Assembly: GCF_025548535.1 (NCBI RefSeq)
Contig: NZ_JAJLQW010000002.1
Location: forward strand, 62,001 to 126,000
Direction: 5' to 3'
Source of the DNA: Undibacterium sp. Jales W-56
Lineage (GTDB): Bacteria > Pseudomonadota > Gammaproteobacteria > Burkholderiales > Burkholderiaceae_D
DNA: 64,000 nt
Of this stretch, positions 24,824 through 33,654 are shown one piece after another (position 1 is the stretch's first letter; each line of letters starts with the position of its first letter). The notes below the pieces were generated by a model. It did no database searches and was not told the origin of the DNA. It saw only the letters and a list, made by a program, of their open reading frames with translations. Position numbers and translations under genes: made by a program.

Positions 24824-25753
24824 ATGCTTCCATCCCATACCACAGCGGTCGTCTTCGCTTATCACAGCGTCGGCGTCCGCTGCATTAAAACCTTGCTGGC
24901 GCGCGGCATAGCGATCGCGCTGGTCGTCACGCATGAAGACAATCCCGCCGAGACCATCTGGTTTGAATCAGTGGCGGCTTTATGCAAGGAACACGGCATA
25001 CCAACGATCACCCCAAGCGATCCAAAGTCGCCAGAATTGCATGCGCAAGTAGCCGCGGTTGCACCGGATTTCATTTTCAGTTTTTATTACCGGAATATGT
25101 TGCCGGTCGAATTATTGGCCCTGGCAAAACGTGGCGCATATAACCTGCATGGCTCGCTGCTGCCGAAATATCGCGGTCGCGTCCCGGTGAATTGGGCGGT
25201 ACTCCATGGCGAAACCGAAACCGGTGCCACCTTGCATGAAATGGCACTCAAGCCGGATGCCGGCGCGATCATTGCGCAGACTATGGTGCCGATTTTGCCG
25301 GACGACACGGCTTTTGAGGTGTTTGGCAAATTAACCGTAGCCTCAGAACAGACTCTATGGTCATCCCTGCCCGGCCTGATCGCCGGGACTGCACCGAAAC
25401 TCATCAATGAGATAGCCAAAGGCAGCTATTTTGGCGGGCGCAAGCCGGAAGACGGCCGTATCGACTGGCAGCAAAGCGCACAACAAGTGTATAACCTGCA
25501 TCGTGCGGTAGCACCGCCGTATCCAGGTGCCTTCACCGAACTGCATGGCAAGATTTATGTTATCGGAAAAGCACGATTATTGGCCGCATCAACAGCAAAA
25601 ATCACCGCAGATTTGCCGACAGGCTTATGTGTAGTGGATAATGCTATCCTTGGCGTTTGCGGCGATGGCCGTGCGCTTACTATTACTGAGTTGTTATTGA
25701 ATGGCGAAGTCGTGACGGCTGCAGCACTGGATGCAGCACTCAAGTCGCATTGA
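24824..25753 (+). CDS. arnA: UDP-Ara4N formyltransferase (ArnA N-terminal domain as a separate protein)
   Basis: This 309-residue protein corresponds to the N-terminal formyltransferase domain of E. coli ArnA, which formylates UDP-Ara4N with 10-formyl-tetrahydrofolate. The catalytic set is visible: Asn and His in YNLHGSLLPKYRGRVPVNWA (about 104-124) and Asp in KPDAGAII. It lacks the C-terminal decarboxylase domain, which is encoded by the next gene instead of being fused. The start MLPSHTTAVVFAYHSVG at 24824, one base after the arnC stop, aligns with the family start better than the longer reading inside arnC. Confidence 0.88.
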   Translation: MLPSHTTAVVFAYHSVGVRCIKTLLARGIAIALVVTHEDNPAETIWFESVAALCKEHGIPTITPSDPKSPELHAQVAAVAPDFIFSFYYRNMLPVELLALAKRGAYNLHGSLLPKYRGRVPVNWAVLHGETETGATLHEMALKPDAGAIIAQTMVPILPDDTAFEVFGKLTVASEQTLWSSLPGLIAGTAPKLINEIAKGSYFGGRKPEDGRIDWQQSAQQVYNLHRAVAPPYPGAFTELHGKIYVIGKARLLAASTAKITADLPTGLCVVDNAILGVCGDGRALTITELLLNGEVVTAAALDAALKSH

Positions 25754-25868
25754 TGCATCCTCTGCATTCAGTCTACTTAGCTTGATCAAGTTGACTTAAG
25801 CTGAGCGATCTGATGTGTCCAACGAACCCGGCCACCAATTAATTTTAAAAAATCACAAAGAAATTATC

Positions 25869-26909
25869 ATGAAAAAAGTCCTCATTCTCGGCGTCAACGG
25901 CTTTATCGGTCACCACCTGTCCAAACGCATCCTGGAAACGACAGACTGGGAAGTCTATGGCATGGATATGCAAACCGAGCGTCTGGGCGACATGATCAAT
26001 CACCCGCGCATGCATTTCTTTGAGGGTGACATCACCATCAATAAAGAATGGGTTGAATACCATGTAAAGAAATGCGATGTGATCTTGCCCCTTGTCGCGA
26101 TCGCGACGCCGTCCACTTATGTTAAACAGCCTTTGCGCGTGTTTGAACTCGACTTTGAAGCCAACCTGCCTATCGTCCGTTCCGCTGCCAAATACGGCAA
26201 GCACCTGGTGTTCCCGTCAACTTCCGAAGTTTACGGCATGTGCCACGACGACGAATTCGATCCCGAGCAATCCGAACTGATCTGCGGCCCGATCAACAAG
26301 CCGCGCTGGATTTATTCCTGCGCCAAGCAATTGATGGATCGCGTGATCTGGGGTTACGGCATGGAAGGCTTGAACTTCACATTATTCCGTCCGTTTAACT
26401 GGATCGGCGCCGGCCTCGACAATATCCACACACCAAAAGAAGGCAGCTCACGCGTCGTGACGCAATTCTTTGGTCATATCGTGCGTGGCGAGAACATTTC
26501 CCTGGTCGATGGCGGTGCGCAAAAACGTGCGTTCACTTATATCGATGACGGTATCGATGCTTTGATGCGTATTATCGACAACAAGAACGGCGTTGCCAGC
26601 GGCAAGATTTATAACATCGGCAATCCAGTTAACAACTACTCTATCCGCGAACTCGCACACATGATGCTAACGCTGGCGGCTGAGTACCCGGAATATGCAG
26701 ACACCGCGAAAAACGTACAACTGACAGAAACAACCTCCGGCGCGTACTATGGCGCAGGCTATCAGGACGTACAGAACCGTGTGCCAAAAATCACCAATAC
26801 CTGCGAAGAACTGGGCTGGGCGCCGACCACGGATATGAAAGACACCATGCGTAATATTTTCGACGCTTACCGCAGCCAGGTCGCCGAAGCTCGCGCGCTG
26901 ATGGACTAA
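25869..26909 (+). CDS. UDP-glucuronate decarboxylase (ArnA C-terminal domain as a separate protein)
   Basis: This 346-residue short-chain dehydrogenase-like protein matches the C-terminal half of E. coli ArnA, which oxidatively decarboxylates UDP-glucuronic acid to UDP-Ara4O with NAD+. The Rossmann motif GVNGFIGHHL is at 7-16, STSEVYGMC near 114-122 holds the catalytic Ser/Glu, and WIYSCAKQ holds the Tyr and Lys of YxxxK. GGAQKRAFTYIDDG and SSYYG-like (SGAYYGAGYQDVQNR) blocks also match ArnA. The ATG at 25869 gives MKKVLILGVNG. A 115-bp spacer separates it from the formyltransferase gene. Confidence 0.9.
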   Translation: MKKVLILGVNGFIGHHLSKRILETTDWEVYGMDMQTERLGDMINHPRMHFFEGDITINKEWVEYHVKKCDVILPLVAIATPSTYVKQPLRVFELDFEANLPIVRSAAKYGKHLVFPSTSEVYGMCHDDEFDPEQSELICGPINKPRWIYSCAKQLMDRVIWGYGMEGLNFTLFRPFNWIGAGLDNIHTPKEGSSRVVTQFFGHIVRGENISLVDGGAQKRAFTYIDDGIDALMRIIDNKNGVASGKIYNIGNPVNNYSIRELAHMMLTLAAEYPEYADTAKNVQLTETTSGAYYGAGYQDVQNRVPKITNTCEELGWAPTTDMKDTMRNIFDAYRSQVAEARALMD

Positions 26910-26919
26910 GCAGCGCCCA

Positions 26920-27861
26920 ATGCCAAGCATCGTCTTAAAAATTGATGTCGATACCTTTCGCGGCACCAGGGAAGGCGTACCCAATCTGGTACGCCTGCTC
27001 AAGCAGCATCAGGCTGGTGCCACCTTCCTGTTTTCATTAGGCAAAGACCATACCGGCTGGGCCTTACGACGCGCTTTTCGCCCCGGTTTTTTCCAAAAGG
27101 TATCACGCACCTCGGTGGTTGAACATTACGGGTTGAAGACTCTGATGTATGGTGTTTTTTTACCTGCCCCGGATATCGGTAAAGATTGCGCCAAACAAAT
27201 GCGTGCGGTGCAAGAGGCTGGCTTTGAATGCGGCATCCACACCTGGGATCACGTCGTCTGGCAAGATAATGTGCGTCAACGTGACGCAAGCTGGACCCAA
27301 CACCAGATGCAGCAAGCCTATGCACGCTTCCAGGAAATATTTGGCGTTGCGCCTAAGACCCATGGCGCAGCGGGTTGGCAAATGAATGCGCATGCTTTTC
27401 AACAACTCGATCAGTTCGGCATGTCTTATGCCTCCGACGGGCGGGCCTTGCTGAATGACAACGGCAGTTTAACCAATCCCGTAGCAGGTCCGTATCGCCT
27501 GCAAGTCCATGGAAAGCCCCTGACTTGCATACAAATGCCTACTACGCTGCCAACCCTAGATGAAATGCTGGGTCGCGACATCGAAGGCAGCGTCATCAAT
27601 GAGTCAAATATTGCCGCTACTATTCTCAAATTGACGGCGGCACCGAGAGATCATGTGTTTACCTTGCATGCAGAACTTGAAGGACAGAAACTCGCCCCCA
27701 TCTTCGAGGAATTGCTGAAAGGTTGGCGCGAGCAAGGTTACGATTGTGTTTCGATGGCGGATTTTTATGCCACCATCAAAAACGAGGAGTTACCGATTCA
27801 TGCGATCAATTGGGTTGAGTTGCCCGGTAGATCTGGTGAATTGTTTGCGTTAGCCGCTTAA
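26920..27861 (+). CDS. arnD: 4-deoxy-4-formamido-L-arabinose-phosphoundecaprenol deformylase, ArnD-like
   Basis: This 313-residue NodB-type polysaccharide deacetylase resembles ArnD, which removes the formyl group from undecaprenyl-phosphate-Ara4FN before flipping. The metal and catalytic motifs are KIDVDTFRGTREGVPNL (7-23), ECGIHTWDHVVWQDN (around 102-116) and GAAGWQMN. It also has the ArnD-type region FPGFFQKVSRTSVVEHYGLKTLMYGVFLPAPDIG (here RPGFFQKV). It follows the decarboxylase gene by 10 nt and closes the pathway. UDP-glucose dehydrogenase (Ugd), which supplies UDP-GlcA, is not in the window. Confidence 0.9.
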   Translation: MPSIVLKIDVDTFRGTREGVPNLVRLLKQHQAGATFLFSLGKDHTGWALRRAFRPGFFQKVSRTSVVEHYGLKTLMYGVFLPAPDIGKDCAKQMRAVQEAGFECGIHTWDHVVWQDNVRQRDASWTQHQMQQAYARFQEIFGVAPKTHGAAGWQMNAHAFQQLDQFGMSYASDGRALLNDNGSLTNPVAGPYRLQVHGKPLTCIQMPTTLPTLDEMLGRDIEGSVINESNIAATILKLTAAPRDHVFTLHAELEGQKLAPIFEELLKGWREQGYDCVSMADFYATIKNEELPIHAINWVELPGRSGELFALAA

Positions 27862-27930
27862 GCTGTAGCTGACCCGGATGGATGGCGGACAGCTTGACTG
27901 CTTCTCCATCCATCTATCCAGGAGACTACC

Positions 27931-28407
27931 GTGGCCGATAGCCCATCCGCACTGCATTGCCAGGTTCCAGATTTTTCTGCTGCCATGACCAGCGAACTAA
28001 GTTTCCAGCTCAGTCAATACGCTGGAAAAACCCTTGTCATCTATTTTTATCCTAAAGACAACACTCCTGGCTGCACAACCGAGAGCCTGGCTTTTCGCGA
28101 TGCCCATGCTGCATTTGAAAAAAATAACGCCGTCGTATTTGGCGTGAGCCGCGATAGCCTGCGTTCGCACGAGGGATTCAAAGCCAAATTAGGATTGCCG
28201 TTCGAGCTCATTTCCGACCCTGACGAGACCGTATGCAATTTGTTTGATGTGATGAAGATGAAAAATATGTACGGCAAACAACATCGTGGCATCGAACGCA
28301 GTACTTTTGTGATTGACGGCAGCGGTAAATTAGTGAAAGAATGGCGTGGAGTCAAAGTAGCTGGACATGTTGATGAAGTGTTGGAATTTGTGAGCGCACA
28401 CCAGTAA
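27931..28407 (+). CDS. bcp: Thioredoxin-dependent peroxiredoxin, Bcp/PrxQ-like
   Basis: This 158-residue peroxiredoxin reduces hydroperoxides through its peroxidatic Cys in KDNTPGCTTESLAFRD (about 46-61; Cys in PGCT). The second Cys that E. coli Bcp has five residues later is replaced (CTTES), so any resolving Cys must be elsewhere: another Cys occurs in DETVCNLFDV. The GTG start at 27931 is chosen because AGGAG lies 6 nt upstream and no ATG gives a full N-terminus. It follows the arn locus by about 70 nt and is closed by a terminator, so it is probably a separate transcription unit. Confidence 0.9.
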   Translation: MADSPSALHCQVPDFSAAMTSELSFQLSQYAGKTLVIYFYPKDNTPGCTTESLAFRDAHAAFEKNNAVVFGVSRDSLRSHEGFKAKLGLPFELISDPDETVCNLFDVMKMKNMYGKQHRGIERSTFVIDGSGKLVKEWRGVKVAGHVDEVLEFVSAHQ

Positions 28408-28430
28408 TTGAAATCTAAAATTTTCTTCGA

Positions 28431-28488
28431 AAAAAGCCGCAATTGGAAGTATCCCGGATTAATCCGGCATCCTTCCGAGCGGCTTTTT
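28431..28488 (+). terminator. Terminator downstream of the peroxiredoxin gene
   Basis: AAAAAGCCGC and GCGGCTTTTT form the base of a long stem that also pairs GGAAG with CTTCC and ends in the palindrome CCGGATTAATCCGG, followed by a T run. It lies 23 nt after the peroxiredoxin stop and can terminate in both directions. Confidence 0.75.
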
Positions 28489-28524
28489 GACTTTTAAGCT
28501 CTCACACTTTTAGAAGAGGTCCTA

Positions 28525-30243
28525 ATGCCCCTGCCGAAAATGCCGACCAAACCTGCGGCTCTGCTATCCCCAAAGGATTATCCCAAAGCAGATAAATCGA
28601 AAACCTTAAAATCTGCCAGATCTGAAGTTAAAGCCGTCCCAACGAGAATGGTCGAAGCAATCCCCCCTTCGAAACATGCTCATGTAACAAGCGTCACAAA
28701 CGCCCCCCCAGTCGCCAAACTTGCGCCAGTAGCGAAAATTACTACGCCTGCAATGACAAAATCGACGGCAAAACCGACTGCTGCCAAACACGAGAATCGC
28801 ATTAAATCGGGCACAAGTCGTGCTGCAGACAAATCTGGCGTCATCAAGTTATTCGTCCTCGATACGAACGTGCTGATGCACGATCCGACATCCTTGTTCC
28901 GCTTTGAGGAGCACGATGTTTATCTGCCCATGATCACGCTGGAAGAACTCGACGATCATAAAAAGGGCATGTCGGAAGTTGCCCGCAATGCGCGCCAGGT
29001 ATCGCGCTCACTGGATGCGCTGGTAGGCGACATCGATCATCATGAAATAGAAAAAGGTATTCCTTTAGCGAAACTGGGAAATAAAGATGCGAAAGGTCAT
29101 CTGTATTTCCAGACCAAATTGCAAAGCGCAGACTTACCGCAAGGCTTGCCGCAAGGTAAAGCCGATAATCAGATCCTGGCGGTGGTCCGCGCGCTGGAGG
29201 CGGAATCTCCCGACCGTCCCGTCGTACTGGTATCGAAAGATATCAATATGCGCATTAAGGCCCGCGCCTTAGGTTTGCCTGCGGAAGATTATTTCAACGA
29301 TCACGTACTCGAAGATTCCGACCTGCTCTATACCGGCATCGTGCAACTGCCGGATGATTTCTGGAATAAGCATGGCAAAGGCATAGAAACCTGGCAGGAA
29401 AATCGTAATGGTCTGAGCACGACGTTTTACCGCATCACGGGGCCGATTATTCCCAGCCTGCTGGTGAATCAATTCGTCTATCTGGAACCAAAAAACGGCG
29501 AAGCCTCGTTCTACGGTCATGTTCGCCAGATCAACGGCAAAACCGCAGTACTGCAAACTTTGCGCGACTACGGTCATGCCAAGCATAGCGTCTGGGGTGT
29601 GACTTCGCGCAATCGTGAGCAGAATTTTGCCCTGAACCTGCTGATGGATCCAGAGTGCGATTTCGTCACATTGCTGGGACAAGCCGGTACCGGTAAAACC
29701 CTGTTGGCACTGGCTGCTGGACTGGCGCAGGTATTGGAAACCAAGACCTATAACGAGATTATCGTCACTCGCGTCACCGTTCCGGTCGGCGAAGATATTG
29801 GCTTCTTGCCTGGTACGGAAGAAGAAAAAATGTCGCCGTGGATGGGTGCCTTTGACGATAACCTGGAGGTTTTGAATAAATCGGATAACGATGCCGGTGA
29901 TTGGGGGCGTGCAGCGACGCAAGATTTAATCCGTTCCAAAATCAAGATCAAGTCGCTGAACTTCATGCGCGGCCGCACCTTTGTGAATAAGTTTTTGATT
30001 ATCGACGAAGCGCAGAATCTGACGCCGAAACAAGTCAAAACCCTGGTAACCCGTGCTGGTCCGGGTACCAAGATCATCTGTTTAGGAAATATTGCGCAGA
30101 TCGATACGCCTTATCTGACCGAAGGTTCCAGCGGATTGACCTATGTAGTCGATCGATTCAAGGGTTGGGCACATAGCGGCCATGTCACCTTGGCACGCGG
30201 CGAACGCTCTCGCCTGGCAGATCACGCCAGCGAAATCTTATGA
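28525..30243 (+). CDS. PIN-PhoH family ATPase/RNase (PhoH2-type)
   Basis: This 572-residue protein combines an N-terminal PIN ribonuclease domain with a C-terminal PhoH ATPase domain, the PhoH2 layout, whose mycobacterial member unwinds and cleaves RNA. The PIN domain starts at about residue 108 (VIKLFVLDTNVLMHDP, with the first catalytic Asp) and continues with ITLEELDDHKKG and VLVSKDINMRIKA. The PhoH domain has the P-loop LLGQAGTGKT (383-392) and Walker B KFLIIDEAQNLTP. The first 107 residues are an unusual Lys/Pro/Ala/Thr-rich low-complexity tail that looks disordered. The gene has terminators on both sides. Confidence 0.9.
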   Translation: MPLPKMPTKPAALLSPKDYPKADKSKTLKSARSEVKAVPTRMVEAIPPSKHAHVTSVTNAPPVAKLAPVAKITTPAMTKSTAKPTAAKHENRIKSGTSRAADKSGVIKLFVLDTNVLMHDPTSLFRFEEHDVYLPMITLEELDDHKKGMSEVARNARQVSRSLDALVGDIDHHEIEKGIPLAKLGNKDAKGHLYFQTKLQSADLPQGLPQGKADNQILAVVRALEAESPDRPVVLVSKDINMRIKARALGLPAEDYFNDHVLEDSDLLYTGIVQLPDDFWNKHGKGIETWQENRNGLSTTFYRITGPIIPSLLVNQFVYLEPKNGEASFYGHVRQINGKTAVLQTLRDYGHAKHSVWGVTSRNREQNFALNLLMDPECDFVTLLGQAGTGKTLLALAAGLAQVLETKTYNEIIVTRVTVPVGEDIGFLPGTEEEKMSPWMGAFDDNLEVLNKSDNDAGDWGRAATQDLIRSKIKIKSLNFMRGRTFVNKFLIIDEAQNLTPKQVKTLVTRAGPGTKIICLGNIAQIDTPYLTEGSSGLTYVVDRFKGWAHSGHVTLARGERSRLADHASEIL

Positions 30244-30267
30244 TGTGAACTCCCCGGACTTACTCCC

Positions 30268-30292
30268 AACGGCACCTCAGGGTGCCGTTTTT
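30268..30292 (+). terminator. Rho-independent terminator of the PIN-PhoH gene
   Basis: CGGCACC, loop CTCA, GGGTGCCG followed by TTTTTCTTT forms a strong stem ending in a T run 25 nt downstream of the PhoH stop. Confidence 0.85.
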
Positions 30293-30373
30293 CTTTGTAC
30301 CTCCCGATTTCAAGATCGGAGAAAATTGAGAAAAGCGCGTTTTACAGGCCTTCAGCAAAGTTTTTTAATTTAA

Positions 30374-30394
30374 TATATTATATTGCCTAGGCAA
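30374..30394 (+). promoter_or_regulatory. MarR-type operator over the efflux operon promoter
   Basis: TTGCCTAGGCAA (30383-30394) is a perfect 12-bp palindrome directly next to AT-rich -10-like hexamers (TATATT at 30374-30379), 16 nt before the marR ATG. MarR-family repressors typically bind palindromes of this type and size in their own promoters, so autorepression by the adjacent gene is likely (inference). Confidence 0.6.
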
Positions 30395-30410
30395 CTAAAT
30401 TTTTACGATT

Positions 30411-30893
30411 ATGGAACAGCAATCCAAGGCATTTTCCTTTTCTAGTTATCAGGTTGAAGAGAGCGTCGGCTATCTTTTGTCCCGAACTAAAACCATGCTT
30501 TCCAAAGCGGTGGATGACTCACTGGTTGACTTGGGCATCACGCACGCTCAGGCCAGCGTCATCATGATGCTGGCGATTGGGCGATGCAGTACCGCGGCCG
30601 AACTGGCGCGCGACTTGTTTATTGACGCCGGCGCTATGAAACGCATGCTGGACCGACTGGTAGTAAAAGGTTTTTTAGCGCGCACGCCGGATGTCACTGA
30701 CAAGCGTTTATTCAAATTAATACTGACGGAACAAGGCCGGACCTTGGCAGAATCGCTACCCCCCATCTACCACCGTAACCTTGACATCGCCTTCACCGGA
30801 TTTAGTCCCGAAGAAATCGGTTTTTTAAGAAGCTTATTAAAAAAACTGTTAGCCAACCGCTCCTTATTTGAACAAACAGCTTCACCTGAATAA
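30411..30893 (+). CDS. MarR-family transcriptional regulator
   Basis: This 160-residue protein is a MarR-type winged-helix regulator, about the family length. The DNA-binding part spans residues 45-105 with the recognition region STAAELARDLFIDAGAMKRMLDRLVVKGFLARTPDVTDKRLFKLILTEQG, where the wing contains the conserved DKR. It heads a probable operon with an outer-membrane factor, a HlyD-type adaptor and an EmrB-type pump, like emrRAB. Such regulators usually repress and release DNA on binding phenolic or drug ligands. The palindrome at 30383-30394 is the probable operator. Confidence 0.9.
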   Translation: MEQQSKAFSFSSYQVEESVGYLLSRTKTMLSKAVDDSLVDLGITHAQASVIMMLAIGRCSTAAELARDLFIDAGAMKRMLDRLVVKGFLARTPDVTDKRLFKLILTEQGRTLAESLPPIYHRNLDIAFTGFSPEEIGFLRSLLKKLLANRSLFEQTASPE

Positions 30894-30937
30894 TCATTGC
30901 CAGGACATATATTATTTTTCTTTTTCGACAAGATTTT

Positions 30938-32452
30938 ATGAAACTCACTCTCAAACGGCAAAGCTGGCTGCAATTAGCCATGGCAAGCAGCCTGATGCTA
31001 ACGCTGCCAGGCTGTGCCAATTTTACTGGCATACAAAGCAATGCCCAGTTGCGCTCACTTCCTTCGTCAACCCCGGCAACGAATTCTCCGGCTGTCTACT
31101 GGCAAGATGCTAATTGGGCGCAACAAATAGGCGGCAAAGATTTGCAGAGCCTGATTGAGACCGCAATCACAGATAATCCCGGACTGCAGGTCGCTGCGGC
31201 CCGGATCGCCAGTGCCAAAGCAATCATCGAAGCTACGGGTGCAAACGACAAAGTCAGCGTCAATGCAAGTCTGGACAGCACATATCAGCGCTTTACCGAG
31301 CACGGCATGATCCCGCCTCCCCTGGCAGGATCGACTAAGAGCAATAATCAAATTGCCCTGAATTTTGCTTATGAACTCGATTTTTGGGGCAAACATTCTG
31401 CCGAGATGCGCTCTGCGCTCTCTCAGGAAAAAGTTGCCCTGGCCGAGCAGCAAAGTGCGAAGTTGATGCTGAGCACCGCGATCGCCCACGCCTGGGTGCA
31501 ATTGGCGCGCCAATACGAACAACTAGAGTTGAGTACGCGGCAATTGGCCGTCCGCAACAAACTCGACGAACTCACCAGACAAAGAGTCAAGGCTGGCCTC
31601 GACACCAGCACCGATATACAACAAAGCCTGATTCAAAGTTCGACGCTGCAAGCAGATATCAATCAGTGGCAAGAAGCGATTGTATTAACCCGCAATCAAT
31701 TAGCCGCGCTATCAGGTCAATCGCCTGAGCATGGTTTGCTGATTGCGAAACCTGTGCTAAATGCGCTTGTTAATACTTCATTGCCAGAGCAATTGCCGCT
31801 GGCCTTATTGGGCCGCAAAGCCGACATCGTGGCAGCGCGCTGGCGTGTAGAAGCCATCCAAGGTGAAGTCGATGTGGCAAAAACCCAGTTTTATCCGAAT
31901 ATTAATTTGATCGGTTTTGCCGGCGTCTCCAGTCTTGGCCTGCCCAATCTGTTCCAGAGCGGCAGCACGATCATCGGCGCGGGTCCTGCTATTCGCCTGC
32001 CGATTTTTGAAGGCGGTCGTTTGCGGGCCCAGCTCAAAGGCAAGGTCGCGTCCTATGATGCGGCAGTGGCTACCTACAATCAAAGCCTGACCGATGCCAT
32101 GCGTGAAGTGGCGGATCAGGTGCAATCGCTCAAAACCATCGAAGCACAAGATAAAAATCAGCGCATTGCTGAAGCGGCTGCAGTCAGGACGATCGATCTG
32201 GCGCAGCAACGACAGCGTGCAGGCACTGCCAATATGCTGCCGGTACTCGCAGCAGAAAATATTCGCTTGATGCAGCAAAAGCTCTTGCTGGACATTCAAA
32301 TTCGCCGCACCGATCTGCAAATCAACCTGATCAAAGCCTTGGGTGGCGGGTACGACTTACCCGCCGCGCTGCAGATGCCGCAGCAACATCCCCAGGCAAA
32401 TAATTCAACGCATAGTCATCCTCAATTACCAATTAACGCGGAGGCCGCATAA
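30938..32452 (+). CDS. Outer-membrane efflux lipoprotein, NodT/OprM-like
   Basis: This 504-residue protein is a TolC-like outer-membrane factor of the NodT lipoprotein group. The signal sequence ends in a lipobox LPGC with lipidated Cys26. Two OEP repeats are recognisable, each with coiled-coil helices (e.g. AAARIASAKAIIEATGAND and later RQRAGTANMLPVLAAENIRLMQQK), and the LGRKADIVAARWRVEA segment typical for this family. It would form the outer-membrane channel for the pump encoded by the next two genes. Its stop overlaps the next start by one base (TAATG). Confidence 0.92.
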   Translation: MKLTLKRQSWLQLAMASSLMLTLPGCANFTGIQSNAQLRSLPSSTPATNSPAVYWQDANWAQQIGGKDLQSLIETAITDNPGLQVAAARIASAKAIIEATGANDKVSVNASLDSTYQRFTEHGMIPPPLAGSTKSNNQIALNFAYELDFWGKHSAEMRSALSQEKVALAEQQSAKLMLSTAIAHAWVQLARQYEQLELSTRQLAVRNKLDELTRQRVKAGLDTSTDIQQSLIQSSTLQADINQWQEAIVLTRNQLAALSGQSPEHGLLIAKPVLNALVNTSLPEQLPLALLGRKADIVAARWRVEAIQGEVDVAKTQFYPNINLIGFAGVSSLGLPNLFQSGSTIIGAGPAIRLPIFEGGRLRAQLKGKVASYDAAVATYNQSLTDAMREVADQVQSLKTIEAQDKNQRIAEAAAVRTIDLAQQRQRAGTANMLPVLAAENIRLMQQKLLLDIQIRRTDLQINLIKALGGGYDLPAALQMPQQHPQANNSTHSHPQLPINAEAA

Positions 32453-33654
32453 TGAACGCGCCCGATACAAATAAAAATTCCAACGCAACAACCGTACCAG
32501 CGCCTGTCGAAAGCAACACCAAGCGTCGCGGCTTATTGATCATTGCCACCGCCATTTTTGTGATTGCCGGTATTGCTTATGCGATCTGGTGGTTTACTGT
32601 CGGCAGTCATTTTGAGCATACAGAAGATGCGTATGCCGCAGGCAATGTGGTCCAGGTGACGCCGCAAGTCGCCGGAACGGTATTGGCGATTCATGCTGAC
32701 GATACCGAAATGGTGCAAGTTGGCAAGCCCCTCATTGAACTCGACAGAGCCGATGCCAAGGTCGCTTTAGAGCAAGCCGAGGCGCAACTGGCGCAAAGCG
32801 TACGCGAAGTCCGCGTCCTGTTCGCCAACAATGCCCCCTTACAGGCAAATGTCAGTGCGCGTAGCACCGAAGTAGAGCGGGCCAAAGCCGATCTGGCGCG
32901 CCGTCAACAATTGATCAGCACTGGCGCGGTATCAACAGAAGAAGTTGAGCACGCCCGTTCTGCCTTGCAAAGCGCAGAATCTGCATTGCTGGCAGCACGC
33001 GAGCAACTTGCTTCCAACAAGGTGCTGACCGATCGTACCAGCGTGGAACAGCATCCGAATGTCCAGCGGGCGGCGGCTCGGGTACGTGAAACTTACCTGG
33101 CTTTCGCGCGTACCAGCTTGCCGGCGCCGATGTCGGGCTACATCGCCAAACGTTCGGTACAAGTAGGCCAGCGGGTTGCCGCCGGAACGCCTTTATTATC
33201 TATCGTGCCGCTGAACGCATTATGGGTCGATGCAAATTTTAAAGAAGTTCAATTGGCGCATATGCGCATTGGCCAGGATGTGACTTTGCACTCCGATTTA
33301 TATGGCTCTGGCGTTGAATATCACGGCAAAGTTGCCGGCATGTCTGCCGGCACCGGTTCTGCTTTCGCTTTATTGCCATCGCAAAATGCCAGCGGCAACT
33401 GGATCAAGGTAGTCCAGCGCGTCCCCGTCCGTATCGCACTCGATGAAAAAGAACTGGCAGCGCATCCGCTGCGTATCGGCCTGTCGATGCAGGTAAAAGT
33501 CGATATCTCGCAACAGCAAGGCAATGCACTGACTGCGGCGGCTCCTGTAAGAAACACTGCCGCCTTCAAGACCGACGTATTTGAGCAAGCCGGTAAAGAA
33601 GCCGATCAGCGCATCGCCCAAATCATTAGCAATAATATCGCCAAGAATCCGTAA
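32452..33654 (+). CDS. HlyD/EmrA-family periplasmic adaptor
   Basis: This 400-residue membrane fusion protein joins the inner-membrane pump to the outer-membrane channel. It has one N-terminal membrane helix (LLIIATAIFVIAGIAYAIWWF, about 28-48), the start of the lipoyl/barrel-sandwich domain (HTEDAYAAGNVVQVTPQVAGTV), a long coiled-coil hairpin (about 100-190) and the second lipoyl half with RTSLPAPMSGYIAKRSVQVGQRV. It matches EmrA-type adaptors for DHA2 pumps. It is coupled to both neighbours by one-base TAATG overlaps, and both this and the next protein start with MNAP. Confidence 0.92.
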   Translation: MNAPDTNKNSNATTVPAPVESNTKRRGLLIIATAIFVIAGIAYAIWWFTVGSHFEHTEDAYAAGNVVQVTPQVAGTVLAIHADDTEMVQVGKPLIELDRADAKVALEQAEAQLAQSVREVRVLFANNAPLQANVSARSTEVERAKADLARRQQLISTGAVSTEEVEHARSALQSAESALLAAREQLASNKVLTDRTSVEQHPNVQRAAARVRETYLAFARTSLPAPMSGYIAKRSVQVGQRVAAGTPLLSIVPLNALWVDANFKEVQLAHMRIGQDVTLHSDLYGSGVEYHGKVAGMSAGTGSAFALLPSQNASGNWIKVVQRVPVRIALDEKELAAHPLRIGLSMQVKVDISQQQGNALTAAAPVRNTAAFKTDVFEQAGKEADQRIAQIISNNIAKNP

